This document shows, piece by piece, positions 43,518 to 51,739 of a stretch of 64,000 nucleotides of DNA (within the stretch, counting starts at the first letter, position 1; every line of letters begins with the position of its first letter). The DNA lies in the NCBI RefSeq assembly GCF_009649635.1, contig NZ_WJII01000001.1:434001-498000 (forward strand). Direction: 5' to 3'. The notes under the pieces are model-generated. The model saw only the letters and a program-made list of their open reading frames with translations. It was not told the DNA's origin and did not search any database. This stretch comes from Microbacterium sp. SYP-A9085. Lineage in GTDB: Bacteria > Actinomycetota > Actinomycetes > Actinomycetales > Microbacteriaceae. The translations under genes were made by a program, and so were the position numbers.

Positions 43518-43602
43518 CTGAAAATCGTGAGGTCACGGGATCGACGCCCGTCGGAGCCACGGAGACCCTCGCGTGGCTTCTACACGCGGGGGTTTCTTCA
43601 TT
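43518..43602 (+). repeat. attR: right copy of the 85-bp att direct repeat
   Basis: This copy matches 38854-38938 except G43561 for T. It holds only the 3-prime 42 bases of tRNA-Phe (anticodon loop onward) and its terminator, with no D-arm or 5-prime acceptor, so it is an att remnant and not a tRNA gene. Confidence 0.93.
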
Positions 43603-43629
43603 CCGGCCGGCACCGCCGGTCGCGAGGGC

Positions 43630-43700
43630 AGGCAATGCGGCGAGAACAGGCCGATTCTCGGCTGAAACCGCCTGTTTCGGCTCCATCGCCTGTTTACGCC
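43630..43700. repeat. Palindromic dispersed repeat, copy A
   Basis: GGCGAGAACAGGC and a degenerate complement (GCCTGTTTCGGC) form an imperfect hairpin extended outward by GCAATG/CATCGC. The arrangement closely matches copy B at 51654-51722. It lies just outside attR, in host DNA without a gene. Confidence 0.7.
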
Positions 43701-43734
43701 GCGGCTGCGGACCCTGTCGTCCCGCGCAGCCAAA

Positions 43735-43766
43735 CGCGCCCCGCCGACGCAGGGTCGGGGGGCGCG
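43735..43766 (-). terminator. Terminator of the flavin reductase gene
   Basis: CGCGCCCC pairs with GGGGCGCG, and on the minus strand the stem is followed by TTTGGC. It begins 13 bases after the flavin reductase stop and would shield the neighbouring att site from read-through. Confidence 0.65.
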
Positions 43767-43778
43767 CTTGATCGGAGG

Positions 43779-44303
43779 TCACGCGCTCTGGGATCCGGCG
43801 AGCTCGGGAACCCGGACGACGGAGTCCGGCGCGAGCCGGTGCCAGGTGCGGTTGCGGTAGACGAGCCCATCGTCCGGTTCTCCACTGCCCGACGCCGACT
43901 CGATCGCCGTGCCGACGAACACGGTGGACCCTCCCGCGTCGATGCGGTGCAGAATCCGTGCTCGCAGCCACGTGTGCACGTCGTTGAACACAGGTTCCCC
44001 GGTGGGCAGCCGCCGCCAGCGCGTGGTGTCCGCGAAGCGGTCCGCTCCCCTGTGCGCACCGAGGATCGCAAGATCGAGGTTGTCAGCCGCCAGGAGGTGG
44101 ACGACGACGGTGTCCGCCAGCCGCAGGCTCAGCGCGCTGGAGCTGAGCGCTGACACCGAGAACATCAGGAGGGGAGGATCCGCGCTGACCGCCGATACCG
44201 AGGAGGCGGTGAACGCGACCGGGTCACCGGGATCCGCGGTGATCAGCGCGACCCCGCTGGGATGCAGCCGGAATGCCTGCTTGAAGTCGTCCGCGGAGAT
44301 CAT
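43779..44303 (-). CDS. Flavin reductase (two-component monooxygenase partner)
   Basis: This 174-residue protein belongs to the flavin reductase-like FMN-binding family (FRHPSGVALITADPG, VAFTASSVSAVSADPPLLMFSV and VVHLLAADN). It should reduce FMN or FAD with NAD(P)H and pass it to the oxygenase encoded just upstream. Its ATG overlaps the oxygenase stop (ATGA), confirming a pair similar to HsaA/HsaB or HpaB/HpaC. Confidence 0.85.
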   Translation of the reverse strand: MISADDFKQAFRLHPSGVALITADPGDPVAFTASSVSAVSADPPLLMFSVSALSSSALSLRLADTVVVHLLAADNLDLAILGAHRGADRFADTTRWRRLPTGEPVFNDVHTWLRARILHRIDAGGSTVFVGTAIESASGSGEPDDGLVYRNRTWHRLAPDSVVRVPELAGSQSA

Positions 44304-45505
44304 GAGGACACCGATGCCAGGTGCCGCATGGCGTTCTGACGCCAATTGAGCGTGACATGGTGGGACACCATCTCGATGTCGCGCTTGGCGAGCGAGACGG
44401 GGTGCTCCGCGCGGCCGGCGCGCGCGCCCACGAGCGAGAAGATCTGCTGCACGGCGCGCAGCGCGGTCCGGGCGACCAGCGCGTTGTCGCGCAGCTCCCT
44501 GGCTACGTTCTGCTCGGTGGACTCCACGCGCTGCCGGGCCCGTTCGGATGCCTCGAAGCTGCGCTTCTCGATGAGCAGGCGCGCCATCTCGATGTCGCCT
44601 TGGGCTTGTGCGAATTCCGTTGCGACGTAGTCCTGGTCGGCGAGGCGGACGGCGCCGCCCAGCGCGTTCGCAACCCGTGTGCTGCTTCCGACGGAGGCCG
44701 CGAAGTGCTCGGCGGCGCCCCACGCGGCGCCCACCGCGCACGAGGCGAAGGGGAACCGGCCGTTCGAGGGCCACGTCGCGTACATGGTGCTGAACGTGGG
44801 GTGCAGCGACCGCCGCTCCTTGAGCTTGCGCACGGTGTCCTTGGTGGCCTGGACCCGGTGTTCAGGAACGAACACATCGGTGACGGACATCGTGCGGCTG
44901 CCGGTTCCCCGCATTCCGGTGGGGAACCAGTCGTCCACCGTCTCCGCCTCGTCGTGGGGCACGAGGAACATGTGCCCTTCGCCGGCCTCGCCGACCGGCG
45001 CGTTGAAGATGAGCCATTCCGAGAAGTCGGAGCCGCTGCAAAAGCCCCAGCTGCCCGTCAGACGGTAGCCGCCGGGTACCTGCCTCACGGTGGCCTTGGG
45101 GTTCAGGTTCGTGTTGCCGGCGAGCGTGGCATAGGTGTTCTGGCCCCAGATCTCGTCCTGCACCTCCTCCGGGTAGGCGACGATGGCCATGTTGTCGGAG
45201 CTGAGGATCGAGAACACCCATGCGGTGGATGCGCACCCGCGTGCGAGTGTCATCGCGACCCGGGCGTGCTCATGCTCGCTGAGCTCGAGCCCGCCGTACT
45301 TCTTGGGCTTGAGGATGTGGAAGAACCCGGCGTCGCCGAGACGCCGGAAGGTGTCGTCCGAGATCCGACGCTCCGCGTCGACCTCGGCCGCCCGCTCCCG
45401 CAGCAGCGGGACCAGCTCTTCCGCTCGAGCGAGAAGGTCCTCGGCGGTGAGTGAGGGCGACGGCGCGGCGCGGTGCCCGGTGCTGAGTGTCTGGGTGTCC
45501 ATCAT
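44300..45505 (-). CDS. Acyl-CoA dehydrogenase-fold flavin-dependent monooxygenase
   Basis: This 401-residue protein has the ACAD fold but matches the oxygenase branch (HsaA, DszC and p-hydroxyphenylacetate hydroxylase C2 type): FFHILKPKKYGGLELSEHEHARVAMTLARGC, GSWGFCSGSDFSEW and GTGSRTMSVTDVFVPEHRV. It is paired with a flavin reductase. It probably hydroxylates an aromatic or heteroaromatic compound, substrate unknown. Start is the ATGATG pair at 45505 with AGGGAG upstream. Confidence 0.83.
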   Translation of the reverse strand: MMDTQTLSTGHRAAPSPSLTAEDLLARAEELVPLLRERAAEVDAERRISDDTFRRLGDAGFFHILKPKKYGGLELSEHEHARVAMTLARGCASTAWVFSILSSDNMAIVAYPEEVQDEIWGQNTYATLAGNTNLNPKATVRQVPGGYRLTGSWGFCSGSDFSEWLIFNAPVGEAGEGHMFLVPHDEAETVDDWFPTGMRGTGSRTMSVTDVFVPEHRVQATKDTVRKLKERRSLHPTFSTMYATWPSNGRFPFASCAVGAAWGAAEHFAASVGSSTRVANALGGAVRLADQDYVATEFAQAQGDIEMARLLIEKRSFEASERARQRVESTEQNVARELRDNALVARTALRAVQQIFSLVGARAGRAEHPVSLAKRDIEMVSHHVTLNWRQNAMRHLASVSS

Positions 45506-45544
45506 GGCTCCCTCTCCGTGGCGACAGTGCCGACGGATTCGTCT

Positions 45545-45584
45545 GGATTGGTTGTCCCAGCCATGATGCGCACGCGGCCAATCC
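45545..45584. promoter_or_regulatory. Inverted repeat in the monooxygenase promoter
   Basis: GGATTGG (45545-45551) and CCAATCC (45578-45584) are exact complements in the 125-base gap between the LysR gene and the monooxygenase start. A TTGACC resembling a -35 lies nearby on the minus strand. It may bind the LysR regulator. Confidence 0.4.
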
Positions 45585-45630
45585 TCGGTCAAAGTGAACA
45601 TTTCGAGGAATATGCACGGCCCAGTTGTAA

Positions 45631-46578
45631 TTAGCGAGCAGGCCGCGGGAACTGTTCCCGGACGAGTTCCGCGAGGGCCTTCGCGCGTGGCGAGAGTTCC
45701 ACGTCCTTGCACCAGGCGAACACGACCGACACGGGCGGCGGTGGCGGGACGATGTCCTTCTCGACGATCGGCAGGCCTTCGTAACTGGTCTTGTTCTCCG
45801 GGCGCTGGACGAGGACGGCGTACGCGGTATCGGACCGGGCCACGATGGAGCGCGTCAGTTCGAACGCGTGCGTGCGGTGCCGGATGTTGGGGGTCAGGCC
45901 GCGTGCTTCGAACATGGTCATGGCGTACCGGGTGCTCGGTGTCTGGTCGAACAGGACCAGGGGCACGTCCGCGAGTTCCTCCAGCGTCACCGAGTCCGCC
46001 TGCGCGAGGGGATGATGAGCGCCGAACAGCGCATAGCCTCGGGCCTCGTAGAGCGGGAAGCTGTCCAGCCTGTCGGTGTCTCCCATGTCATACATCAGGG
46101 CCACATCGATCGTGCCGTTCTCGAGGGCTTCTTGGAGCTCGTCCTGGGCTCCGACCACGAAGTCGAGCGTGACACGAGGGTGACGGTCCTGGAATTCCTC
46201 GAGGAGCCGGGGCAGCAGGCTCGGAGAGAGGGTGACGAAGCAGCCGACGATGAGGGGGCCCACCAGGTCGTTCCCGTTCCCACGGACGGCGAAGTTGAGC
46301 TCCGCGACATCGTCCACGAGTCTCTTCGCACGGACGAGGACGAGGCGACCGGTTGAGGTGAGCGTCACTCCCTGCGCCCTGCGCCGGATGCACAGTTCCG
46401 TGCCCAACGCCCGTTCGAGCTCGGTGATGGATGCCGAGATCGCCGAGGGGGAGAACCGCAGTCGTCTCGCGGCGCCGCTGATCGTGCCCTCCTCGGCGGC
46501 GGCGATGAAGTGAGTGAGCTGACGGAAGGTGAGTTCTCCGGGGATGAACTCGCCGTCGGGTTCCGAGGCGTGCGACAT
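45631..46578 (-). CDS. LysR-family transcriptional regulator
   Basis: This 315-residue protein has an N-terminal winged helix (LTFRQLTHFIAAAEEGTISGAARRLRFSPSAISASITELERALG) and a C-terminal effector-binding domain (LIVGCFVTLSPSLLPRLLEEF). It probably controls the downstream flavin monooxygenase pair and perhaps the divergent binding-protein gene. A 19-bp palindrome lies 13 bases upstream of its ATG, consistent with autoregulation. Confidence 0.88.
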   Translation of the reverse strand: MSHASEPDGEFIPGELTFRQLTHFIAAAEEGTISGAARRLRFSPSAISASITELERALGTELCIRRRAQGVTLTSTGRLVLVRAKRLVDDVAELNFAVRGNGNDLVGPLIVGCFVTLSPSLLPRLLEEFQDRHPRVTLDFVVGAQDELQEALENGTIDVALMYDMGDTDRLDSFPLYEARGYALFGAHHPLAQADSVTLEELADVPLVLFDQTPSTRYAMTMFEARGLTPNIRHRTHAFELTRSIVARSDTAYAVLVQRPENKTSYEGLPIVEKDIVPPPPPVSVVFAWCKDVELSPRAKALAELVREQFPRPAR

Positions 46579-46590
46579 GCAACCACCTAT

Positions 46591-46630
46591 AGCACGGTTC
46601 AACCGTGCTTCTACATCGATTTGTTTCGAT
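46591..46630. promoter_or_regulatory. Palindromic operator candidates upstream of the LysR gene
   Basis: AGCACGGTT-C-AACCGTGCT (46591-46609) is a perfect 9-bp inverted repeat. ATCGA and TCGAT (46615-46630) form a second, shorter one. Both lie in the divergent LysR/binding-protein gap of 207 bases. Confidence 0.55.
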
Positions 46631-46785
46631 TGACCGCAGAATGCGGACCCGCCCATGATGGTGCCGGAGTGGTCGACACAGTCGGCTCCAACGAGGGAGC
46701 AGGCCCGACACTCGGAACCCGGCAAGGCGAGCGTGCGCGCTGCTTCACGCTGACGCTCGGTTGCCCAGAGCAGGAGGCGTGTCCC

Positions 46786-48045
46786 ATGCAGATCAATCGT
46801 CGTTCCCGTCGCAGCATCGCGGTTCTGGCCGCCACCGCGGCATTCGCTGTGGTCCTCGCGGGGTGTTCCCGCGGGGCTCCGGCCGATGAGAAGAACCGGA
46901 CGGAGGCGTCACCGGGCATCACCGACACGAGCCTCACCCTGGGCATCACCTCGCCGCTGTCGGGAAACGCCGCGGGCGTGGGAACCTGCGCGGTCGACGG
47001 GGCAGTCGCATACTTCGGGGCGAAGAACGCCGCCGGCGGCATTAAGTTCGGCGACGGGAAGACCCGCACCGTCCAGATCAAGGCCTACGACGACGGCTAC
47101 GACCCGCAACGGGCGGCCGGGAACTTCCAGCAGATGAACGCGGACGGCGTCTTCGGCGCGGCGCTCAGCCTCGGAACGCCGACGAACCGGGCCTGGCGCG
47201 AGGCAGCGACCGCGGAGGAGTTCCCCCAGGTTCTGGTGCAGACCGGGGACCCGCTGTTCAGCGACCGCACGCAGAGCCCCTGGCAACTCGGGCTGATCCC
47301 CGTGTATCAGCAGGAAGGCAAGGCATTCGGTGAGATGCTCGCCGCTTCCGGCACGCGGCATTCCGTGGCCGTCCTGTTCCAGAACGATGACTTCGGGAAG
47401 GGATACCTCGAGGGCTTCAAGGAGGGGATCGCCGGCGCATCCAACGTCGAGATCGTGAAGGAGGCCGGGTTCGAGGCCACCGCCACCGACATCAACGCGC
47501 AGATCACCGATCTTGCGTCCACGAAGGCGGACGTGTTCCTCAACGCCATGTCCTCGCTCGCGCCACTGGTGATCGGCTCCCTGAAGCAGGCTGCGGCCGT
47601 CGGCTGGAAGCCGAGCCTGTTCCTGCCCTCGACCTCCTCGAGCCCGGCGTTGCTGACGCCGTCGGCAGCCATCGGCAACTTCCCGGCCATCTACACGACG
47701 GCGTCCTCTCAATCGATCGCGTCGCCGGCGGTCCAGCAGAGTCCGGACGGAAAGGCGTTCCTGGACGCCCTGCACAAGTACACGAAGCAGGACGGCATCC
47801 CGGCGTTCCCCCAGTGCCTGTGGAGCTGGATCGGCGCCGCAGTCCTGGAGGAGGCATTCCGGACGATGGAGCACCCCACCCGGGCGAGCTTCATGGAGGC
47901 GCTGCGGAGCATATCGGACTTCTCCGCGCCGTTCCTTCTCCCCGGGGGCGACATCGACACGACGAAGGACGATCTGCCGGCGATGAGCGGTGTCGTGATC
48001 CTGAAGCACAACGGATCGGGATACGAACCCGTCTCCGGCTCCTGA
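46786..48045 (+). CDS. Substrate-binding lipoprotein (branched-chain amino acid ABC type)
   Basis: This 419-residue protein has a lipoprotein signal (AVVLAGC, Cys about 27) and the type I periplasmic-binding fold of Leu/Ile/Val-type receptors: LGITSPLSGNAAGVG, AYDDGYDPQRA and VAVLFQNDDFGKGYLEGFKEG. Such proteins capture amides, aromatic acids or amino acids. No permease or ATPase genes follow, so it is an orphan here. AGGAGG precedes the ATG. It may import or sense the monooxygenase substrate. Confidence 0.86.
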   Translation: MQINRRSRRSIAVLAATAAFAVVLAGCSRGAPADEKNRTEASPGITDTSLTLGITSPLSGNAAGVGTCAVDGAVAYFGAKNAAGGIKFGDGKTRTVQIKAYDDGYDPQRAAGNFQQMNADGVFGAALSLGTPTNRAWREAATAEEFPQVLVQTGDPLFSDRTQSPWQLGLIPVYQQEGKAFGEMLAASGTRHSVAVLFQNDDFGKGYLEGFKEGIAGASNVEIVKEAGFEATATDINAQITDLASTKADVFLNAMSSLAPLVIGSLKQAAAVGWKPSLFLPSTSSSPALLTPSAAIGNFPAIYTTASSQSIASPAVQQSPDGKAFLDALHKYTKQDGIPAFPQCLWSWIGAAVLEEAFRTMEHPTRASFMEALRSISDFSAPFLLPGGDIDTTKDDLPAMSGVVILKHNGSGYEPVSGS

Positions 48046-48050
48046 TAGGA

Positions 48051-48088
48051 GGGGCGGGGCCGGTGGGACCTCCCCCGCGCCCCGCCCC
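48051..48088 (+). terminator. Terminator after the binding-protein gene
   Basis: GGGGCGGGG pairs with CCCCGCCCC in a 38-base hairpin directly downstream of the stop. It also lies at the end of the convergent coiled-coil gene. Confidence 0.6.
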
Positions 48089-48124
48089 CCCGTTCCGGAT
48101 CGTGCCCCCTCGCGTCAGGTCGCG

Positions 48125-48976
48125 TCAGCCCTCTGCCTCGAGCAGCCTGCGTGCAGCGGCGAGAGCCTCCTCGGCGGCGGCGACCGCGGCCCCGGCGGCC
48201 GCCGTGCGCTCCTCGATGCCCGGGATGTCGGCCCGCGCGGCCTTGAGCAGCCCGCGCGTGCGCGCGAGCTCGGCCTCCAGTTCACCCGCCCGCCCGGTCA
48301 GCCGCTCGATGCGCCGGGCGGCATCGGAGGCGTCGCGGTCGGCGTCGGAGCGCGTGCGCTGCGCGCGCACGAGCTCCTGTTCGGCGTCGCGCACGGCACG
48401 CTCGGCCTTGCGGCGCTCCCGTCGGGCGTTCACCTCGTCGACCGGCGGCGCCACGGCCGGCGACGCCGTCAGATGCCCACCGCCCACCGCGGCGTCCACA
48501 TCCAGCGGGAACGCGCTTGACGGCGCGAGTTCGCGGATCAGTCGGCCCGACGCGACGGCGAGTGCCGCATCCGGATCGAAGAAGGCGGCGGCGATCGTCT
48601 GCCGCACGGCCTCCACCGTGGACGGCGTGGCGCGTCCGCCGCGCGCGTGGGCCAGCGTCACGGCGTCGTCGGCGAGCCGGTTGGTCAGCGCGCGGCGCTG
48701 GCGCCCGAGCTGCGCGAGAGCCGGGGCGTCGAGTTCCCCCTGAGCCTCCCGCAGCTCCTGGGCCAACTGCAGCGCCTGGCCCAGGTCTGCGGCCCGCTCG
48801 CGGGCGAAGACGTTCACGATCCACGCGGCGATCGACGGCTTGCGCAGGGCGCGGATCTGCTCCGCCAGCGCGGGATCGGCGACCTCGGCGGCGAGGGCGT
48901 TCCGCGCCGCGACGAAGTCCTCCGCCGGACCGGTGTACAGCTCGGCGGCGATCTCGGCCAGTGACGCGTCGGACAT
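48125..48976 (-). CDS. Coiled-coil protein of unknown function
   Basis: This 283-residue protein is predicted to be almost entirely helical. It has a well-conserved-looking first 150 residues (LYTGPAEDFVAARNALAAEV and RALRKPSIAAWIVNVFAR) and a long Ala/Arg/Glu coiled coil (about 185-280). It is known in related actinobacteria only as a hypothetical protein, as far as I can tell. The luciferase-like gene lies 4 bases upstream on the minus strand, so the two are probably one operon. Confidence 0.65.
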   Translation of the reverse strand: MSDASLAEIAAELYTGPAEDFVAARNALAAEVADPALAEQIRALRKPSIAAWIVNVFARERAADLGQALQLAQELREAQGELDAPALAQLGRQRRALTNRLADDAVTLAHARGGRATPSTVEAVRQTIAAAFFDPDAALAVASGRLIRELAPSSAFPLDVDAAVGGGHLTASPAVAPPVDEVNARRERRKAERAVRDAEQELVRAQRTRSDADRDASDAARRIERLTGRAGELEAELARTRGLLKAARADIPGIEERTAAAGAAVAAAEEALAAARRLLEAEG

Positions 48977-48980
48977 CCGC

Positions 48981-50000
48981 TCAGCCTGCGAGCCGCGCCC
49001 GCACCGCGGGGATCACCTGCGTGTCGAAAAGGTCGATCGAGGCCAGCGCGTCGGCCACCGGCAGCGATCCCCAGCTGAATGCGCAGGCGACGTAATTCAC
49101 GCCGGTCGCCTCGACCACGTGGGCGACCTGCTCGATCACGGCATCCACCGACCCCACAAAGAAGAGGTGGTCGGCGACGAGCCGGCGCAGGTCGGGCAGC
49201 GGCGGCTGGTCGACGCCGTGCTGCCGCCACAGCCACGTGAAGTTGTCGTAGTGATCGACGAACGCCGCCTCGGCCTGCTCCCACGCCTCGGCCTCGGTCG
49301 GCGCGACGAAGACGTGACGCAGCACGCCGAACCGCGGGTGCTTGCCCGTCGAGGCCATGCCCGCGCGCGCCTCGAAATAGATGTCGCGGCGCTCGCGGAT
49401 GATCTGCAGCGGCGGCGACTTGAACGCGAAACCGAAGATGGTGTTCTGCCCGTTCACCGCCGCGCGCTGGATCGATTCGGGATTGGATGTCGGGTACCAC
49501 GTCGTGAACTCCCGCTGCACGGGCCGGATCGTCAGCGGATGCACCTGCCCGTCGTCGCGGTATTCGCCGGTCTGCAGCGCCGCCAGGATCCGCGGCAGGA
49601 ACGCGTCGTACCGCTCCTGCATCTGCTCCGGCGAATGGCCGAACATGCCCGCCTCGACCGGCGACGAGCCTTTCCCGATGCCGAGCTCGAGCCGGCCGTG
49701 CGAGAGCTGGTCGATCATCGCGATCTCCTCGGCCAGCCGCAGGGGCTCGTACAGCGGCACCACGAACGTCATCGGCGCCAGCCTGATGCGCTCCGTCTCG
49801 CGCGCCAGGGCCGCCGCGAAGAGGCCGGGGGAGGCGGCCAGCCCGAGTGTCGTGCCGTGGTGCTCGGCGATGTGGTATCGCTCGAAGTCGCCGTGATCGG
49901 CGCGGCGTGCGAGCGCGATCCTGTCGTCATAGGTCTCGGCGATGCTGCGGCCGCGCGCGACATCCACCCAATCGAACACACCGAATTCGAGATCCACCAC
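48981..50000 (-). CDS. Luciferase-like monooxygenase (LLM class)
   Basis: This 339-residue TIM-barrel protein has the LLM features FGVFDWVDVARG, YHIAEHHGT, RIRLAPMTFVVPLYEPLRLAEEIAMIDQLSHGRLELGIGKG. Such enzymes use FMNH2 or F420; the sequence does not settle which. The GTG at 50000 has AAGGAG eight bases upstream, so the ATG-less frame before it is not used. It is divergent from the esterase gene. Confidence 0.8.
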   Translation of the reverse strand: MVDLEFGVFDWVDVARGRSIAETYDDRIALARRADHGDFERYHIAEHHGTTLGLAASPGLFAAALARETERIRLAPMTFVVPLYEPLRLAEEIAMIDQLSHGRLELGIGKGSSPVEAGMFGHSPEQMQERYDAFLPRILAALQTGEYRDDGQVHPLTIRPVQREFTTWYPTSNPESIQRAAVNGQNTIFGFAFKSPPLQIIRERRDIYFEARAGMASTGKHPRFGVLRHVFVAPTEAEAWEQAEAAFVDHYDNFTWLWRQHGVDQPPLPDLRRLVADHLFFVGSVDAVIEQVAHVVEATGVNYVACAFSWGSLPVADALASIDLFDTQVIPAVRARLAG

Positions 50001-50103
50001 TGCGCCGGCTCCTTTGCTACTCGCCCTCAGTCTGCCGCACATCCCGCACCGGCCCGGCCGTCCGCGTATCGTCGGTGCGGACACGTGGATGACGGAGGAC
50101 CGG

Positions 50104-50985
50104 ATGGCAGACACCCTTGCCCAGCGCCGCCGGGCGCTGCAGGCGCTCGGCACCGCGATAGTGCCCGAGATGGTGGCGGGCACGATCGCGCTCACGGCGC
50201 CGGACATCGACCCGGCGATCTACGACGGCGTCGACGTCGTGATGGATGTGCACTACGGCCCGCACGCGCGGAATGTGCTGGACGTCTACCGCCCCGCCGG
50301 CGGCAGCGGGCGGCCGGTGCTCGTGTACGTGCACGGGGGCGGGTTCGTGCGCGGGGCGAAGGACTCCGACGACACGCCGTATTTCGCGAACCTGGGGTCG
50401 TGGGCCGTGCAGCAGGGCTGGGTGGCCGTCGTGATCAACTACCGGCTGGCACCGGAGTCCACGTATCCGTCGGGGGCCGAGGATGTCGCGGCCGCCATCA
50501 CCTGGACGGTGGACGAGATCGCCGCCCACGGTGGGGACCCCGCGCGGATCTTCCTCGCGGGCCAGTCCGCCGGGGCCATGCACGCCGCCGACTACGTCGT
50601 CGGTCACGGCGGGTTCGGGCCGCACGGCCGCGCCCTGGCCGGCGCGATCCTGGTGTCCTGCCTGTACGACGTCCCCCGCGCGGCGCCTGCCGAGACGCCG
50701 CACGTGTACTGGGGCGGGGACGCCGCCGCATGGGACGCCTGCTCGACGCTGCCGGGCCTGCTGCAGACCGAGCTGCCGCTGCTGCTGACGGTGAGCGAGT
50801 TCGACGACCGGGAGTTCCAGGATCAGGCTGCGCTGTTCGTCGCGGCGTGGCACGCGCGGCACGGCACGTATCCCCCGATGCACCGGCTGGACGGGCAGAA
50901 CCACCTCACGCCGGTGTACGCCGTCGGCTCGCGCTGGGACGTGCTCGGCCCCCTGCTCGCCCGCTTCGTCGACGCGAACCGGTAG
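50104..50985 (+). CDS. Alpha/beta hydrolase (carboxylesterase, HSL-like)
   Basis: This 293-residue enzyme has the oxyanion motif VYVHGGGFVRGAKD, nucleophile elbow GQSAG, acid in SEFDDREF and His in NHLTPVY. It should hydrolyse small esters or N-formylkynurenine-like substrates. The ATG at 50104 has GGAGG five bases upstream; an ATG 17 bases before is weaker. Confidence 0.83.
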   Translation: MADTLAQRRRALQALGTAIVPEMVAGTIALTAPDIDPAIYDGVDVVMDVHYGPHARNVLDVYRPAGGSGRPVLVYVHGGGFVRGAKDSDDTPYFANLGSWAVQQGWVAVVINYRLAPESTYPSGAEDVAAAITWTVDEIAAHGGDPARIFLAGQSAGAMHAADYVVGHGGFGPHGRALAGAILVSCLYDVPRAAPAETPHVYWGGDAAAWDACSTLPGLLQTELPLLLTVSEFDDREFQDQAALFVAAWHARHGTYPPMHRLDGQNHLTPVYAVGSRWDVLGPLLARFVDANR

Positions 50986-50991
50986 ACCGGC

Positions 50992-51600
50992 TCAGGTTGC
51001 GGCAACCTCGCCGACGAGAGTGACGACGCCGCCCTCGAGGACGCCGGAGAACCGGTAGTCGCCCCACCGCGTCGCACCCGAGTGGTTGTGGTCCACGGCA
51101 TCCCAGTCCCATCCCGCGACCGGCCGGGGGTCGCCGCACTGCGGCGGGTAGGAGTCCATCACTATCGTGCAGAACACGGGGCCGTCGCCGGTGTCGAGGA
51201 CCATTCCGGTGAAAGCGCGCACCGGCCCCACCAGCGCGACGACGAGCGCGAGCGCGGCGAGCACGAGGGCTGCGGGAGTCATCGTGAACCGCTCCGGCCG
51301 GGAACGGGATGCCGCGTTCATCACGATGCCGAGCGCGAGCATGCCGAACACGACCCACATCGCCACAGCGGACACCGCCGCCGGGACGACATCCACCACC
51401 CCGCTGCGATCGAGCGCTATCAGCGCCATGACCGCATAGATGAGCAGGGAGACCACGGAGCCGATGCGGTACCGGCGCGGGAGGACGCCCGGGTGCTGTC
51501 CGCCCCAGGCGAACCGGCCCCATGGGGCGCCGAGGGCGAGCGCCAGCTGAAAGGCGGCGAGGACGGCGATGAGTGCAGCGAACACAAGTGCGAGGGCCAC
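50992..51600 (-). CDS. Hypothetical membrane protein, 202 residues
   Basis: Four hydrophobic helices (about 2-25, 48-65, 72-95 and 108-130) are followed by an extracytoplasmic tail with two Cys (FCTIVMDSYPPQCGD) that could form a disulfide. I do not recognise the family. The start is GTG. It ends against the esterase stop. Confidence 0.55.
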   Translation of the reverse strand: MALALVFAALIAVLAAFQLALALGAPWGRFAWGGQHPGVLPRRYRIGSVVSLLIYAVMALIALDRSGVVDVVPAAVSAVAMWVVFGMLALGIVMNAASRSRPERFTMTPAALVLAALALVVALVGPVRAFTGMVLDTGDGPVFCTIVMDSYPPQCGDPRPVAGWDWDAVDHNHSGATRWGDYRFSGVLEGGVVTLVGEVAAT

Positions 51601-51640
51601 GATCGGAGCCTATCGAATCGACGCGGCGTGACGCGAAACG

Positions 51641-51722
51641 GCGTGGCCAGAACAGGCGATGGGGCGAGAACAGGCTGATTCTGCAGATTTCCGCCTGTTC
51701 TCGCCCCGTTGCCTGTTTCCGC
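51641..51722. repeat. Palindromic dispersed repeat, copy B
   Basis: A 25-base arm starting AACAGGCGATGGGGCGAG pairs at 23 of 25 positions with an arm ending GCCTGTT, around about 17 bases. It matches copy A at 43630-43700. Its left flank GCGTGGCCAGAAC (51641-51653) also occurs at 15601-15613 between fgd and cofC. Confidence 0.75.
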
Positions 51723-51739
51723 GACCAGGACGCCGCGGG

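Larger units (their letters stand above)
38939..43602. mobile_element. Compact integrated element in tRNA-Phe (mini-AICE-like, about 4.7 kb)
   Basis: The DNA between the two att repeats (with one att copy) holds a tyrosine integrase next to attL, a small HTH-like protein, an OLD/AriA-like ATPase, a 78-residue protein and a RepSA-like initiator next to attR. Int and Rep with tRNA insertion match actinomycete integrative elements of the pSAM2 type. No FtsK/TraB-like transfer gene, relaxase or phage structural gene was found, so it may depend on another element for transfer. Base composition is mosaic: the int and ATPase parts are visibly less GC-rich than rep and the host genes. Confidence 0.88.

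Noticed and set aside
43518..43559. Second tRNA-Phe gene
   Set aside because: Only the 3-prime 42 bases are present, with no D-arm or 5-prime acceptor strand; it is the attR copy.
38939..43602. Element interpreted as a phage satellite or prophage remnant
   Set aside because: No capsid, terminase, portal or packaging gene was found; Int plus RepSA-like Rep fits an integrative plasmid-type element better.
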